Source: Geopsychrobacter sp.
Lineage (GTDB): Bacteria > Desulfobacterota > Desulfuromonadia > Desulfuromonadales > Geopsychrobacteraceae
Assembly: GCA_030620915.1 (NCBI GenBank)
Contig: JAUXIR010000002.1
Span: 1 to 20,471, forward strand
DNA length: 20,471 bases
Reading direction: 5' to 3'
Shown here: positions 1-6,176 of the stretch, one piece after another
How the letters are laid out: every line of letters starts with the position of its first letter
How positions within the stretch are numbered: position 1 is the stretch's first letter
Made by a program: the position numbers and the translations under genes
Notes under the pieces: model-generated
The model's database searches: none
The model's input: only the letters and a program-made list of their open reading frames with translations
Told to the model about the DNA's origin: nothing

Positions 1-147
1 CGTTAGTTCGGCGGCGTAGTCCTGCAGGCGATTAACACAGGGATCTTCAGCATAGACATCATCCCCCACCTCGGCCGCGGCCATGGTTTCGCGCATCGGT
101 TTGGATGGGCGGGTAACAGTGTCACTGCGCAGATCAATTATTTTCAT
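1..147 (-). CDS. ltaE: Low-specificity L-threonine aldolase, N-terminal part (cut by window edge)
   Basis: Reading leftward from the ATG at 147, the frame stays open for 49 codons to the window edge. The peptide starts [14 protein letters not shown] and continues through a GDDVYAEDP segment. This is the characteristic N-terminus of the PLP-dependent threonine aldolase family (fold type I), which cleaves L-threonine or L-allo-threonine to glycine and acetaldehyde in the cytoplasm. The PLP lysine and most of the enzyme lie outside the window, so catalytic integrity cannot be judged. It is the most downstream of a row of minus-strand genes and follows the 79-residue Cys-rich gene by about 60 bp. 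The family call is firm because of the DLRSDT start; the stereospecificity is not determined. Confidence 0.9.
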   Translation of the reverse strand, partial: MKIIDLRSDTVTRPSKPMRETMAAAEVGDDVYAEDPCVNRLQDYAAELT

Positions 148-209
148 TCAGATGCCTATGCAATGTTTGAAGCAGAAATTTTGTCGGCGGGATTAACCTA
201 CTGCAGGGG

Positions 210-449
210 CTAACAACAAGAAGACTTCTTGCCGCAACAGCTGCTCGGCGGCGCGCCATTAATCATCTCTTCGATATTCGCCGCCATCGCCTGTTCGAGG
301 TTGGTGATAACGGCAGAGAACTGACCAGCGGCCAACCCCTGCTCACAAGCAGGACAGGTGGAATAATCCTTCTTGAACCAGCTCAGCGTCTCATAGATCG
401 ATTCGCGACAATAGGGGCAATCCAGGGCTACTTTGGGTTCGTAAGGCAC
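210..449 (-). CDS. Small Cys-rich protein, zinc-ribbon-like (79 aa)
   Basis: This soluble protein starts at GTG (447-449), with a GGAG about 10 nt upstream. It has two CxxC pairs, CPYC at residues 11-14 and CPAC at about 32-35, spaced like the knuckles of a zinc ribbon. It ends in a dense cysteine tail, SSCCGKKSSCC, so eight of 79 residues are cysteine. The middle, about residues 40-65, looks helical. No signal peptide or membrane segment is seen. The two CxxC pairs suggest one structural zinc, and the tail could bind another metal or take part in thiol chemistry; both are inference. It sits between an exported unknown and threonine aldolase on the same strand. I do not recognise a named family. 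Confidence 0.75.
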   Translation of the reverse strand: MPYEPKVALDCPYCRESIYETLSWFKKDYSTCPACEQGLAAGQFSAVITNLEQAMAANIEEMINGAPPSSCCGKKSSCC

Positions 450-490
450 AACCGATGTTCTCCATTGGTTCGGGTTGTTCGTAACACATC

Positions 491-1111
491 TTATTCCGTT
501 GCTGGGGGAGATTCAAGAGAATCCAAAATCTCAATCTTACGCGGAACATAGTCAGGATTAAATGATTTTCGTAGCCTGTCCATCAGGGTCTTATCAACGA
601 TTCTCACGGTTGGGAATAATCGCCCCCTGCCCTCCTTGACTCGAAAAATAGTGATCAGGCTGCCTGACTCCGTCACAAATTCAGATGAACTTGTCATATT
701 ATCGCTGCGGCTATCCACAAGGGGGATAAGGCCATACTCGCCATCAAGCCCTTTCTTAACCGCATCAACACATTCATCTACGCCCTGTCGATTGCATTCA
801 ATGACGAACCTGACCATGAACATCTTGTCGTCGAAATAGCTGAATTCAGGGGTAGAGATCTTGGCCCCATGATAGTGGGTAATGGCGACCTTTTGATTGT
901 AAGCGGGAGGCACATAACTGTTGTTACTGATACCAACCCCGACTTCACCAACCGGGCAGAGGCCTCTGACACAGATCATGTCGACCGAGGGGAAATCCCC
1001 GAAATGAACAGCCTGAAATTCAAACTTTGAAATTTGCGGCTCAAGACCTGACGCAGCGGCAAAGGCTGGACTCGAACCAGCTAAAATCAAAAATAGAAAG
1101 AAGAACCTCAC
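491..1111 (-). CDS. Exported protein of unknown function (206 aa)
   Basis: The start is GTG at 1109-1111; the only Shine-Dalgarno-like signal is a G-rich run that includes seven consecutive Gs. Residues 1-18 form a clear Sec signal peptide: a short charged start, a hydrophobic core, and SSPAFA before a probable signal peptidase I site. The mature part has a pair of nearby cysteines (CVRGLC, about residue 47) and a second pair (ECNRQGVDEC, about 104-113), which could form disulfides in the periplasm. No lipobox and no further membrane segments are seen. The protein is probably periplasmic or secreted. I recognise no domain. It differs from its neighbours in having more AT-rich codons and more Asn/Ser/Tyr, and may be lineage-specific. 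Confidence 0.75.
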   Translation of the reverse strand: MRFFFLFLILAGSSPAFAAASGLEPQISKFEFQAVHFGDFPSVDMICVRGLCPVGEVGVGISNNSYVPPAYNQKVAITHYHGAKISTPEFSYFDDKMFMVRFVIECNRQGVDECVDAVKKGLDGEYGLIPLVDSRSDNMTSSSEFVTESGSLITIFRVKEGRGRLFPTVRIVDKTLMDRLRKSFNPDYVPRKIEILDSLESPPATE

Positions 1112-1213
1112 GACACTTACCCCCCCTACCCCTTAATGGATAATTCTGAATGCCCGCAGGGCAACTCGCCCATGGACTGGTTGATCTCTGCCGACGCTAA
1201 TTACAGCCTCGGC

Positions 1214-1441
1214 CTATGCTCGATACATTTTACTCTTCATGCACTCGCAATGGGTTAAATATATATTTTGCAGGTCAGCCTCAGGCAAGGCTTTTAACCA
1301 TTCAAATTTATCCGAAAATGACCGTTGTCTCTGCGCGTGCAACGGGCAGTCATTATGATTATCCGCTGTTGGACATTCGATTATCAGGCTTACAACCTTG
1401 GCTCTGACTGCTTCAATGTTTTCCACGTCTGGGCTAATCAT
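1214..1441 (-). CDS. Small Cys/His-rich hypothetical protein (75 aa)
   Basis: The ATG at 1441 has a purine-rich GGGGA about 5 nt upstream. The protein is acidic at the N-terminus and has a probable metal-binding set: C23, C32, H35 (in CPLH), then H64, C65 and C67 (in HCEC). Between these lies a helical stretch, FSDKFEWLKALPEADL. The pattern of CPLH, a basic/aromatic helix, an acidic LPEADL-type turn and a late H-C pair resembles small conserved proteobacterial proteins of unknown role, recalled from memory. The start overlaps the stop of a 29-codon ORF by ATGA, which suggests translational coupling. It is followed by the exported unknown after about 100 bp. The function is unknown; zinc binding is inference. 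Confidence 0.65.
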   Translation of the reverse strand: MISPDVENIEAVRAKVVSLIIECPTADNHNDCPLHAQRQRSFSDKFEWLKALPEADLQNIYLTHCECMKSKMYRA

Positions 1442-1527
1442 CTTCGTCCCCGATTCATTGAGAGTTGTTTTTCCGCCATGTCCTGTTCCGCGAGAACAAT
1501 ATCCTGGAATTCACCGCCCAATTCCAT
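1438..1527 (-). CDS. Micro-ORF (29 aa) translationally coupled to the 75-aa gene
   Basis: Starting at the ATG at 1525-1527, the frame encodes MELGGEF and so on to NRGRR, then TGA. It has a well-placed GGAG 7 nt upstream, and its stop shares ATGA with the start of the 75-residue gene. The peptide is hydrophilic and acidic in the middle, with no signal peptide. The frame also stays open about 24 codons upstream without a good start. Another open frame at 1551-1655 begins at ATG, encodes 34 residues with a plausible IDVEIINLDPG segment, and ends where this frame becomes open. The two could be halves of one frameshifted gene, or separate leader peptides. No homologue is recognised. Confidence 0.4.
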   Translation of the reverse strand: MELGGEFQDIVLAEQDMAEKQLSMNRGRR

Positions 1528-1550
1528 TGGGCAACTCCTATCTCCCACAA

Positions 1551-1655
1551 TCAAGCTCTTTCCGAGCGATGACAAATCAGCCGTATTCCCGGATCCAGGT
1601 TAATTATCTCGACGTCAATAGTCCTGCCGAAGGAGCGAAAAGCCCTTATCCTCAT
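1551..1655 (-). pseudogene. Possible 34-codon ORF or frameshifted upstream half of the micro-ORF
   Basis: An ATG at 1653-1655 opens a 34-codon frame ending at TGA 1551-1553. It contains a protein-like IDVEIINLDPG segment and basic ends. No Shine-Dalgarno is visible. The overlapping frame, one base out of register, continues the open reading to 1438. This may be one small gene broken by a frameshift, or chance. It lies in the otherwise unassigned stretch between hemG and the 75-residue gene. Confidence 0.2.
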
Positions 1656-1695
1656 CGGTGACAGGGATCACTGAAGTTGCCACTATTAAATTTTA

Positions 1696-2226
1696 TCAAT
1701 CCAACATGTCGCTGATCAGTCGTCCAAAAGCCTCAACCTGATCCCAATCGGTGAAATCCACCACGGTATCGGGAGCGGTCGGGCCCTTGGTCATCCACAT
1801 GATCAGACGGATCATCTGCCGGTCCAGATAGCCACAGCTTGGATAATCGAGGTTGCCGGCGAAGACCGCCAGCTGTTTCGGCCGCCAGTCAATCTGGCTC
1901 AGAAACTTCTTTAAGTATGGATTCGTATCCGGCTGATTTTTCTCTGGTTTACGCGCAACAACATTGACCGAGAAAAAGGCATTCGGTCTGCTCTCCAGAA
2001 TCTGCTGGTTCTGCTTGATGAACTCGTAGATCAGCTTGCTGTGTTTACCATAACGGATGCTCGCCCCGATCACGATCTTGTCGTATTGGCTTAAATCGGG
2101 ATGTGGTTCATCGATCTGCAGCAGCTGAACCTGGCTGTTCCGTTGCTCGATGACCTGCTGCAGACGCTCGCAGATTTTCCGGGTATGGCCATCGGTGGTG
2201 GCATAGATAATCAGAACTTTAGTCAT
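1696..2226 (-). CDS. hemG: Menaquinone-dependent protoporphyrinogen IX oxidase, flavodoxin type
   Basis: HemG oxidises protoporphyrinogen IX to protoporphyrin IX, the penultimate step of classical haem synthesis, and passes electrons to menaquinone or ubiquinone at the membrane. The 176-residue length matches the family. Visible marks are the FMN phosphate-binding loop ATTDGHTR (residues 9-16), GASIRYG (54-60) around the flavin, the HemG-specific insertion SVNVVARKPEK (86-96), and WRP followed by FAGNLDYP. The C-terminal TDWDQVEAF matches the family end. The ATG at 2226 fits the family start; the Shine-Dalgarno is weak. No other haem genes are in view. It is preceded by the 119-residue unknown on the same strand with a 64-bp gap and may be cotranscribed. 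Plain flavodoxin is excluded by the insertion. Confidence 0.93.
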   Translation of the reverse strand: MTKVLIIYATTDGHTRKICERLQQVIEQRNSQVQLLQIDEPHPDLSQYDKIVIGASIRYGKHSKLIYEFIKQNQQILESRPNAFFSVNVVARKPEKNQPDTNPYLKKFLSQIDWRPKQLAVFAGNLDYPSCGYLDRQMIRLIMWMTKGPTAPDTVVDFTDWDQVEAFGRLISDMLD

Positions 2227-2290
2227 TAGTATTTCCGTATTGCATAAAAGAGTGAAGTTGCGTGGTTTCCAAACAGAAGAAAAGATCTTA

Positions 2291-2650
2291 TCAGATAATA
2301 ATTTCTTGACCCAAACTCACCAGCAAGCGGTTCACCACTGCACGCGCTTTCTTACGTTGCATCCAGGCGGTCAGGCCGCCAGACTCAAGACCACCCTCAG
2401 GCGGCTTACCGGTGAACAGGGTCAGGGTCATGTAGAAATCGGCCCTGAGCCAGGTTTGCAGGACCACCCGATCCCCATCCTGGCGTATCTCCAGGCGAAC
2501 CGGTGCCAGAATAAGCCAACGGCCCTTATTGTAGACACGAAAGGACTCCTTCTCTGTTTCAAGGGTAAAGCCGGCCTCGGCAGCCCAGCTATCGACCAGC
2601 GGCCATAGGTCTGAGCTGTAGGTAAATTCACGAATCGTGCGTTTTTTCAT
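2291..2650 (-). CDS. Conserved-looking hypothetical protein (119 aa)
   Basis: The ATG at 2650 has AAGGG 5-6 nt upstream. The protein is soluble and mixed alpha/beta in appearance. An N-terminal helix-like segment (SDLWPLVDSWAAEAGF) leads into alternating strands (YNKGRWLILAP, LEIRQDGDRVVLQTWLR), then a glycine-rich turn (PPEGGLESGG), then a basic helix (MQRKKARAVVNRLLVSLG). There is no cysteine, signal peptide or membrane span. The strand pattern might suit a small ligand- or membrane-surface-binding domain, but that is speculation. It sits between a methyltransferase gene and hemG, all on the minus strand with short gaps, so it is likely in the same transcript. I do not recognise the family. 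Confidence 0.75.
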   Translation of the reverse strand: MKKRTIREFTYSSDLWPLVDSWAAEAGFTLETEKESFRVYNKGRWLILAPVRLEIRQDGDRVVLQTWLRADFYMTLTLFTGKPPEGGLESGGLTAWMQRKKARAVVNRLLVSLGQEIII

Positions 2651-2696
2651 TGGATCCCTTATGGGTTGAAATGGTGTATTCCGGGCAAATCAAATT

Positions 2697-3272
2697 TTAA
2701 AAGTGGAGTGGTTTGCGGGCAACAATACCGGCCAGAGAGCCCCCCTTGCGCGAAGGTTCCAATCCCTCCTCGTGGCGAAGGATCTCCCAACCGGAAAAGA
2801 TCGTCAAGAGTTCTCCTGGCTGCAGAACGAACTGCGAGTCGAGTTCACCGGGCTGGAAACGGCCGGCACTACTGAAGGTACGCAACACCACCAGCCCTCC
2901 GGCCCTGACCGACTCTAGCATCCATGGCAGCAGCGGGCGGTGCAGATAAAAGAAGCAGAGGGCCAGATCATAGTCATGCCTCAGCAGCGGCGGTTGCCTC
3001 TCCAGATCGCAACGCTGACACTCGATCAGCAAACCCTCGGCCGCCGTCACAGCGGCCAGTTGCGCCAAGGCCACATCGGAGTGATCGAGCGCAGTTACGC
3101 TAAAGCCCCGTCGGGCCAACTCCAAGGCATTGCGCCCGCGGCCACAAGCCAGATCAAGGGCACGACCGACCGGCAGCAGGTCACTCACCTCGATCAACCA
3201 GGAATCGGCGACTAATTCATCATCGTTCCGCTCGCGCCAGCGCCGATTCCATTTATCACGGGGATTCTCCAT
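2697..3272 (-). CDS. Class I SAM-dependent methyltransferase (TehB/UbiE-like fold)
   Basis: This 191-residue protein is probably cytoplasmic. Motif I is intact as ALDLACGRGRNALELA (residues 38-53), followed by the acidic end of strand 2 (VTALDHSDVALAQL) and an RCDLE segment, as expected for SAM binding. The post-motif stretch DYDLALCFFYLHRPLLP is typical of small TehB-like methyltransferases. The N-terminal DKWNRRW also recalls the Trp-rich opening of that group. The start at 3272 is supported by AAGG about 7 nt upstream. The substrate cannot be inferred; tellurite or thiol methylation is known for TehB but is not shown here. It lies about 70 bp downstream of the OYE-family gene and about 46 bp upstream of the 119-residue unknown. 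Confidence 0.85.
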   Translation of the reverse strand: MENPRDKWNRRWRERNDDELVADSWLIEVSDLLPVGRALDLACGRGRNALELARRGFSVTALDHSDVALAQLAAVTAAEGLLIECQRCDLERQPPLLRHDYDLALCFFYLHRPLLPWMLESVRAGGLVVLRTFSSAGRFQPGELDSQFVLQPGELLTIFSGWEILRHEEGLEPSRKGGSLAGIVARKPLHF

Positions 3273-3340
3273 ATCTTACCTTTTGACAGGGATCTTCTCT
3301 CAAGTAAGTCCATGACAGGCTCAGCATGGGTCATAAAGAC

Positions 3341-4441
3341 TTAAGGGACTACGCAGCAAAAGTTTCCTCTCAGCATGGTCTTGAGACAACCGTTGCAGGA
3401 GATGCAGGTCGATTTTTCGCTTGCTCCGCTTTGCAGCCTGTTCGGTAGATCCGGTTCGCGGATCAGCGGCCGACTGAGAGAAACATAATCGGCTTGTTTG
3501 GTTCTAAGCAGTCCGGTTGCAACATGCAGGCTTCGGATGCCGCCGACAGCAATCACAGGACAGTTGACCTGCTGCTTGATGGTGCGTGAAAGAACAACAT
3601 TATATGCCATTTCGGCTCCAGATTCATGTCCCAGACGAATCGGAAGCTGGTCACCGGAGGCCGGAGTACCGGAACTGATTTCGATAGCGGCTATCCCGGC
3701 GGCATCAAGCAACTTTGCCACCACAAGAGACTCATCGATATCCAGTCCGCCAGCCAGGTTGTCACTGGCATTCAACTTGACCAGCAACGGAAAATCGCAG
3801 CCGACGGTCTGCTGCACCGCACTGACAATTTCAAGCAAGAAACGGCTGCGCGCGGCGAGATCGCCGCCGTATGCATCCTGGCGTTGATTGGTCAACGGCG
3901 AGAGAAATTGATTGATCAGGTAACCGTGCGCGGCGTGCAATTGGACGGCATCGCAACCGGCCTGCTTGGCACGACCAGCAGCGGCGGCAAAAGCAGCAAC
4001 CGTACCTTCGATCTCGGCCAGGGTCATCTCTTGTGGCATTTCCGGATACTGTTCAAGCTTGGTCGCCGAGGGAGCCAGGGGTTGCCGTCCACAAACCTTG
4101 CTCTGCCCCTGCCCGCCAGCGTGTCCCAGTTGCAGACAGAAGGAACCACCTTCCTGATGAACGGCAACGGCTAATTTCTCCAACCCGGCGAGCTGTGCGT
4201 CAGACGCGGCTCCCAGACCGGTCGGGATCAGTCTCCCCTCTTCCGCAACATAGGTAATCCCGCTGATCAACAAACCACCGCCACCGGCAGCCAATTGTCG
4301 GTAGAGATCGATCAGGGCCGCTGTGGCCCGGCCATCGACGCCACACAGCCCTTCCAAGGTTGCGGAGCGAATGAACCGGTTGCGTAGTTCCAGCCCCTGC
4401 AAACGGTGCGGGGTAAACAGGTTGGTTTCAGGCTTTGTCAT
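3341..4441 (-). CDS. NADH:flavin oxidoreductase, old yellow enzyme family, with C-terminal Cys cluster
   Basis: This is an FMN TIM-barrel oxidoreductase. The start chosen is MTKPETN at 4441 (366 aa) because AGAGG lies just upstream; an in-frame ATG at 4522 would add 27 unlikely residues. Family marks are LRNRFIRSATLEG near the N-terminus, LQLGHAGGQ, the HAAHGYLINQFLSP catalytic region followed by NQRQDAYGG, and VIAVGGIRS at the FMN phosphate. OYE enzymes reduce activated C=C bonds using NAD(P)H. Unusually, the protein ends with C346, C349, C352, C362 and C363, a spacing like the 4Fe-4S site of 2,4-dienoyl-CoA reductase. The FAD/NAD domain of that larger enzyme is absent. The substrate is unknown. 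It follows the tandem-GAF gene after 163 bp. Confidence 0.92.
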   Translation of the reverse strand: MTKPETNLFTPHRLQGLELRNRFIRSATLEGLCGVDGRATAALIDLYRQLAAGGGGLLISGITYVAEEGRLIPTGLGAASDAQLAGLEKLAVAVHQEGGSFCLQLGHAGGQGQSKVCGRQPLAPSATKLEQYPEMPQEMTLAEIEGTVAAFAAAAGRAKQAGCDAVQLHAAHGYLINQFLSPLTNQRQDAYGGDLAARSRFLLEIVSAVQQTVGCDFPLLVKLNASDNLAGGLDIDESLVVAKLLDAAGIAAIEISSGTPASGDQLPIRLGHESGAEMAYNVVLSRTIKQQVNCPVIAVGGIRSLHVATGLLRTKQADYVSLSRPLIREPDLPNRLQSGASEKSTCISCNGCLKTMLRGNFCCVVP

Positions 4442-4554
4442 AGTCCTCTTTCTTATATAGCTTGTCATCACTGCCAGACGAACACTGTCCGGTGTCTTTC
4501 CATGAAGGTTATGGTGAATCAATACCGACCCTGCCGCTCACAAAGAAATAAAGA

Positions 4555-4601
4555 GAGACAGGAAGCGGCTCTAATGCTTGCGGTTGCTATCCCTCTGTCT
4601 C
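4555..4601 (-). terminator. Candidate intrinsic terminator after the tandem-GAF gene
   Basis: GAGACAG (4555-4561) is perfectly complementary to CTGTCTC (4595-4601). On the minus strand the stem is followed by TCTTTATTTCTTTG, a T-rich tract. The loop is long (33 nt), so termination may be partial. It lies directly after the GAF stop and before the OYE-family gene. Confidence 0.35.
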
Positions 4602-4604
4602 CTG

Positions 4605-5768
4605 TCAGTCCTGCATATAGTCGAGGGTGGCCGTCCAGAAAGAAAGATCGTTGCGGGTCTTCTCGTAAATTCGGGCGTTCATGATAGCAACACCGGAGAT
4701 TTCGGCCAGTGCGGAGAGGACGGTAATTTCCTCCTGGCTGTAGTCACGCTTTTCGCCGCTGTAGAGCCGCAGCACGCCGACCACCCGTTGACGGGCGACG
4801 ATCGGCAGGGAGAGAATCGAGGCAATCCCCTCGGCGACCGTTTCGACCGGGTATTCGAGGCGCGGGTCGTTGGCGGTATCGGTAATCAGCACCGGTTTTC
4901 CTGCCAGGGTCGCGCTGATACTCTGGTCGGTATGCGGTTGCCCCTTGGAGAGGAATTTTTCACTCAGCCCGGTGGCGACGATCAGCTCGAGTTCATGCGT
5001 GGTTTCATTGCGCAGGCGCAGGGCACTGGCCTTAAGCTGCATGATGTCGATCACCTTGTCGACGATCAGCTGCATGACCTGCTTGGAATCGAGCGTGGAG
5101 AGGATCGCGCGGGTGACCTCATGCAGGGTTCGGAAGTAGCCGAGGCTCTTGAGCGGATCGATCGGCAAAAAAGCACAGGCTTCAAACTGCTGTTCGCCGG
5201 TCTCGATTGGGATAGGCAGATCGACGCCGATCTCCTCGAACAGGGAGGCCAGCTTGTCACCCTCGGCTTGATAGAGTCGGGCATTGGCAATCGCCAGCCC
5301 GCCCATTTCGGCCAGGGCGGAGACGAACTCGATATCTTCATCGGTGTAATCACGCGGCTCGGCGCTGTAGAGGCGCAGCACGCCGATGACCTTTTCCCCG
5401 GCGAGCACCGGCACCGAAAGAATGGTATTGATCCCCTCGGCGCGCATGGCGTCAGGATACTGAATGCGTGGATCCTGGTAGGCGTTCTGGATACAAACGG
5501 GCTTTCCATCGAGGACCTCAGGGATGCTCTGATCGGCATTCAGCGCACCCTTGCTCAGGTAGGTATCACTCAAACCGAAGGCCGCAACCTGCTCGAGACA
5601 GTTGTTCTGCTCGACGATCAATCGCAAGCCGCCGGCCTTGATATCCAGCGCGACAACGGTACGTTGAACCAGAGAATCGAGGGTCTCTTGCAGATTGCGC
5701 GCGGCGAGAATCTCTTGGGCCGTCTCAAAAAAGAGTCGGAAATATTCGTTCGCATTTGCCTGGGGCAT
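4605..5768 (-). CDS. Tandem GAF-domain sensory protein (387 aa)
   Basis: The start is MPQANANEY at 5768, with AAGGAG upstream; an upstream in-frame ATG at 5843 lacks a ribosome site and lies beyond the putative promoter. The protein is two related GAF domains, at about residues 15-165 and 215-372, joined by a helical linker. They align with each other over LSKG-DQSI, a GKPV strand, DPR-YP, AEGI-ILS-P, GVLRLYS and RDY-EE-FVSALAE, so they arose by internal duplication. GAF domains bind cyclic nucleotides or other small molecules or sense redox state. No kinase, GGDEF or HD output is present, so it probably signals by protein contact, perhaps to the nearby kinase/regulator pair on the other strand. 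That link is inference. Confidence 0.9.
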   Translation of the reverse strand: MPQANANEYFRLFFETAQEILAARNLQETLDSLVQRTVVALDIKAGGLRLIVEQNNCLEQVAAFGLSDTYLSKGALNADQSIPEVLDGKPVCIQNAYQDPRIQYPDAMRAEGINTILSVPVLAGEKVIGVLRLYSAEPRDYTDEDIEFVSALAEMGGLAIANARLYQAEGDKLASLFEEIGVDLPIPIETGEQQFEACAFLPIDPLKSLGYFRTLHEVTRAILSTLDSKQVMQLIVDKVIDIMQLKASALRLRNETTHELELIVATGLSEKFLSKGQPHTDQSISATLAGKPVLITDTANDPRLEYPVETVAEGIASILSLPIVARQRVVGVLRLYSGEKRDYSQEEITVLSALAEISGVAIMNARIYEKTRNDLSFWTATLDYMQD

Positions 5769-5790
5769 GAATCGAGTTCTCCTTCGTAAA

Positions 5791-5820
5791 ATAATCAACA
5801 GAGTATGTAAGTTGATTATA
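5791..5820 (-). promoter_or_regulatory. Perfect 9-bp dyad overlapping a minus-strand TATAAT (GAF-gene control region)
   Basis: ATAATCAAC (5791-5799) and GTTGATTAT (5811-5819) are perfect inverted repeats separated by 11 bp. The right arm contains a consensus -10 hexamer TATAAT on the minus strand (5815-5820), correctly placed to drive the GAF gene starting at 5768. No convincing -35 is seen at 16-18 bp. The dyad could be an operator for a repressor, or an mRNA leader hairpin. Its half-sites point the opposite way from an FNR box. Confidence 0.4.
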
Positions 5821-5844
5821 GGTGAAAAATATAAACTGAGCACT

Positions 5845-6100
5845 CAATTTTACGAAAATTGCGGGAGAATTCCGGAACTCTCAAGCCTGCGTGGATTCAG
5901 GAAGTCCCTGAACCACCAAGGCGTAAGAGCCGTCGAGCAACCGATAAGCTGTCTACGGGCGAAGGGAGCTGAGAATATCAAAGCCATGCATCCTGGGTGT
6001 CCCCGGGATTCCTTAATGTTGATTCGGCATAGGGAAAAAGGCATAATGGTGCGATCCCGAATTCACGTATGCTGATAGCGCCTGTTTTGCCTTTTTTCCC
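5845..6100 (+). ncRNA. Structured RNA candidate upstream of the HDOD kinase (leader RNA or decayed group II intron domain I)
   Basis: This 408-bp gap (5769-6176) holds several strong stems. One is 7 bp with a 3-nt loop at 5845-5861. A long stacked hairpin lies at 5885-5922 (GCCT, GTGG and TTCAGG pairing with CCTGAA, CCAC and AGGC). An 8-bp stem with a TGTC loop and one U-G pair lies at 5990-6009. Last, GGGAAAAAGGC (6032-6042) pairs with GCCTTTTTTCCC (6089-6100) and encloses GGTGC/GCGCC. The last stem carries six Ts and precedes the chosen gene start, as an expression platform would. From memory, the order AAATTGCGGGA, CTCTCAAGCC, GGGCGAAGG resembles bacterial group II intron domain I; I cannot confirm this. 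No intron protein or domain V is present. Confidence 0.4.
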
Positions 6101-6176
6101 GGGAGCTGCATGCGGGACAGAAATTGATGATGACAGCGAAAACCGCATCTTCGACTCTTTTCCGGTAAGGCTGAAT

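Noticed and set aside
3341..4522. Longer OYE-family protein from the ATG at 4522
   Set aside because: The extra 27 residues match nothing in the family, while the ATG at 4441 has AGAGG and the expected N-terminus.
4578..5789. 403-codon plus-strand open frame antisense to the GAF gene
   Set aside because: It is a long shadow of a GC-rich gene; the minus-strand frame encodes two clear GAF domains.
5791..5819. FNR-type binding site
   Set aside because: The half-sites are ATCAA then TTGAT with a wide spacer, the reverse of TTGAT-N4-ATCAA.
5850..6044. 64-codon minus-strand frame in the intergenic leader
   Set aside because: It runs through all the strong hairpins, has no ribosome site, and is better explained as antisense to a structured RNA.
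6069..6176. Upstream start for the HDOD kinase
   Set aside because: No Shine-Dalgarno; the extra 36 residues lie over a hairpin and precede the HDOD domain with no family support.
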